Shown here: positions 61,661-64,000 of the stretch, in pieces
Position numbering within the stretch: the first letter of the stretch is position 1
Layout: every line of letters begins with the position of its first letter
Assembly (NCBI GenBank): GCA_022747635.1
Contig: JAKTNV010000003.1
Location: 94,667,454 to 94,731,453, forward strand
Direction: 5' to 3'
Length of the DNA stretch: 64,000 nt
Source of the DNA: Hetaerina americana
Taxonomy: Eukaryota > Arthropoda > Insecta > Odonata > Calopterygidae
The notes under the pieces: model-generated
The model's input: only the letters and a program-made list of their open reading frames with translations
The model's database searches: none
Told to the model about the DNA's origin: nothing
Translations under genes and position numbers: made by a program

Positions 61661-64000
61661 ACATTTTGCAGGGTGCATTTTACAGGGTTGACCAAACCTA
61701 ATTTCATACATATATAATTTCTCCTCCAGTTTCATTATTTGGGGATCACGGATCACACTTAAGTCAGCCAATGTTTTGTGGCGGGTTCCCTTATTAAAGA
61801 TCCCCCCTTATTAAAGTTCCCTAAAGATTAGCTTTTAATACTTTTCTGTAGTGCCAAAGGGGTTCTTAAATGAGTAATTGCAATACTAATAAAGAAGATA
61901 TCATGTAATTATAAATTTTAATGGAATCGTGTTGCATACATCTAATACTTCTGCTGCAATTAAGACAAAATCAAGACATTTAAAATGAAATTCCATTTAA
62001 ACTTTATTGAAGTTCTTCATGCTTGGCAGGTATCGCTTTTTCGAATAGAGCCTGTTTTCGGATAAACGTCGTTGATTCAAATTTCATTTTTAAACCCCCT
62101 TTCTTTCATGCAAACAAAATTCGCCACAATATATGCGATGAATGCAAACTTCGTCCATCTAAGTTGGTAATGTATCAAAGATTTTGACTTCCTCTTATAA
62201 AATACGTGGCATTTATTTCCAAATAAGTGCCCTCATAAGATAAAAGCATCCAAAATTATTCCGCCGGATTAGGCAGATCAATCAAAATTCGGAGAAGCGT
62301 GCCAACGAAAAATCAATTGAGCGTTCAATAAAATTGTTTACGCCCTCAGTCTAACTCCCCGCTGGGATAGATACATGCACAAGTGCTTCGGATGTACGAA
62401 TCTCCGTAGGGTCACCGCTTTCATGGCTTGAAGGGAGGCAAGTCAAAAAAAAAAAGAGTTATTTCACATAGTTGGCCCTTAATGGGTCCTCCACCATAGG
62501 CGATGGTCCGTTGAACACCCAATTTACTTTCTCAGGATTACTTTTCGAGTGACGACTTCAAATTATTAAGGCCGGAAATGTGGAAAAAGTAAAATAGAGA
62601 AAACTAAGATATTTGTCTAACCCCTCACCTGACTGGTTATTCTGTTGAAACTAGTAAAGTAGAACAAGTAAAAACATACTTACACTTTCGTTCACACATT
62701 TAAGGTAGATAGAACTTCAATTTTAGGGAGAGAAGAATTGCTAAAACCCGGACAAATTTATTTACGCAGTAATTCTGTGCACAACTCATTCTTATTTATA
62801 TGAATTTCTTCTCTACCGGGACTTACCTTCGAAACTAGCAGAACGAATGCGGAAGCTCAGAGCACGAGACCTGAACTTTAAATGTTTGTCCCATTTCACA
62901 GTTCCCTGTCCCTTGTTTCATACTCCCCGGCTGAGAAATACACTCTCCCAATTCTAGGGAACGGGTTAAAACCTGGGGTCAACCCTCAAACCCTGGAACA
63001 ATGACATACTGAATGACCTTCAACCATTCTACGGACGGTTATCAACATTGACTCTCTAACATTTGCCTGAAACATCCATGGTGCGCAAAAAAAATATTTT
63101 TTGGCTTGGAAACTGTGGAATTAACATCCCGTTCCTCACATTTGTCTGTCTTTTTGATATCCTTTGTTTCCACGCTCGATCTCTTCCTCCTTAAAAATTG
63201 CCAAACAGGGAAGGTGAAAGAAGGAAAAACTCAATGGAAAATTGGCCTCTGATCAAGAGCACACATCCTATTCCTGTAAACAAATCTGACACAATATTCG
63301 CCAAACCTTTGTGGTGAATGTCTTAGTTTAAGCTTTCTATTCATAAAAGACATCTCTCTCTCCTTCCTAGTGTCCACCCGTTCCCTCGAGTCCATTTCAA
63401 CTTCTCCCGTGAAAATGTTGCATACCTCTCCTCTCTTCTAAATCAAACGGTTAGGATACTTCCGGTCACATACCTGTATTCTTCCCCCTGCACATGCACC
63501 ACGAGCTACACACCCGTTTCCATTTACTTCAACAGAAATCAATCACTCTTCAGTGGAAAAAAAACAAATTAAAAACCCCATTTTGAAATCCAGGAGGCTA
63601 AAAGATAAACGTAAATCACCCAATTTCCATCTTGCTGCAAAGGTCCATTGACTCTAAGCATATCCTCCACGACAGCAGATTTCCCTTCATCGCTCATAAA
63701 TCTCACCCATTTCAGCAAGGTTATCTTCCAGAGAGGTCCTGCATTATTAAACTTTACATTTAGCACTGGCATACAATATCAGTCTTTGAAAAAAAGCCAG
63801 CATTCGACAAACACTACACAAAAGCTTCTATAGCTTTTGAATATCTCAATTACAACCTCTTATTTAACATAACTGAATCACAATAACGGTTACCATCCGC
63901 AATTACTGACCTCCTAAACGGCGGTTACCATTGAACTTCTTCCATACACATATTCCCGGGCGTGTCCCCCAATACCGTCCTACGCTCACTTCTTTTATGA
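61661..64000. other. Unassigned sequence to window end
   Basis: No gene is recognised. A minus-strand frame at 63569-63772 has a mixed composition that could be coding, but it has no domain and no convincing splice pair, so it is not called. A short hairpin AAAAGCTTCTATAGCTTTT is at about 63820-63838. Confidence 0.4.

Noticed and set aside
63569..63772. 67-codon minus-strand frame with balanced composition
   Set aside because: No recognised domain. Possible splice sites inside it would give only a 32-bp exon in another frame.

Overview
This is a eukaryotic window, almost certainly from an arthropod and probably an insect with a large, transposon-rich genome. The evidence is an intron-split fascin (singed) gene, a mariner element with an intact transposase, arthropod-type LINE, Penelope, Gypsy and SINE remnants, and a nuclear copy of mitochondrial DNA with the insect nd6-cytb gene order. 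The order within insects cannot be fixed from the sequence. Only one host gene is recognised with confidence: the last four coding exons of fascin on the minus strand (21093-25626). Most other open frames are chance.

The window falls into compositional domains. From about 1.7 to 26.0 kb CpG is very rare: I counted 9 CG in 1861-3660. To the right it is frequent: 74 CG in 41221-43020. The change lies just upstream of the 5'-most fascin exon seen. The CpG-poor domain also holds the densest nest of old elements. In order these are a LINE with endonuclease and reverse transcriptase (4365-6848), degenerate 165-bp repeats (6996-7440), and a Gypsy pol relic (8290-10345) that contains a Penelope-like foldback and the nd6-cytb NUMT. 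They are followed by a LINE 3' end (11035-11420), a Penelope GIY-YIG relic (11900-12420), a second copy of the first LINE (13370-14693), and a different minus-strand LINE interrupted by 55 AT units (14697-16644). A perfect 190-bp tandem duplication carrying perfect hairpins follows (18485-18870), and then fascin, which has a SINE in one intron.

The right domain (26-64 kb) is upstream of, or within a long intron of, fascin. It has few recognisable genes. It contains several GC-rich patches, two of them with homopurine/homopyrimidine runs, a second SINE with target duplications, and a miRNA-precursor-like hairpin (34365-34444). It also holds an apparently complete mariner (43978-45309), a well-bounded candidate microexon (54623-54678), a jockey/CR1-like LINE 3' end (56740-57330), and several Penelope-type ends.

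The most unusual material is a set of short insertions, each a palindrome plus a 31-69 nt tail flanked by 13-16 bp direct repeats (8597-8811, 52123-52306, 61411-61660). Two carry hammerhead-ribozyme-like cores in the palindrome. The third has a tail with a small hairpin that recurs at two other loci. Together with hammerhead-like cores at 11508-11542, 50732-50764 and possibly 59131-59200, they look like minimal ORF-less insertions of Penelope-like retroelements.
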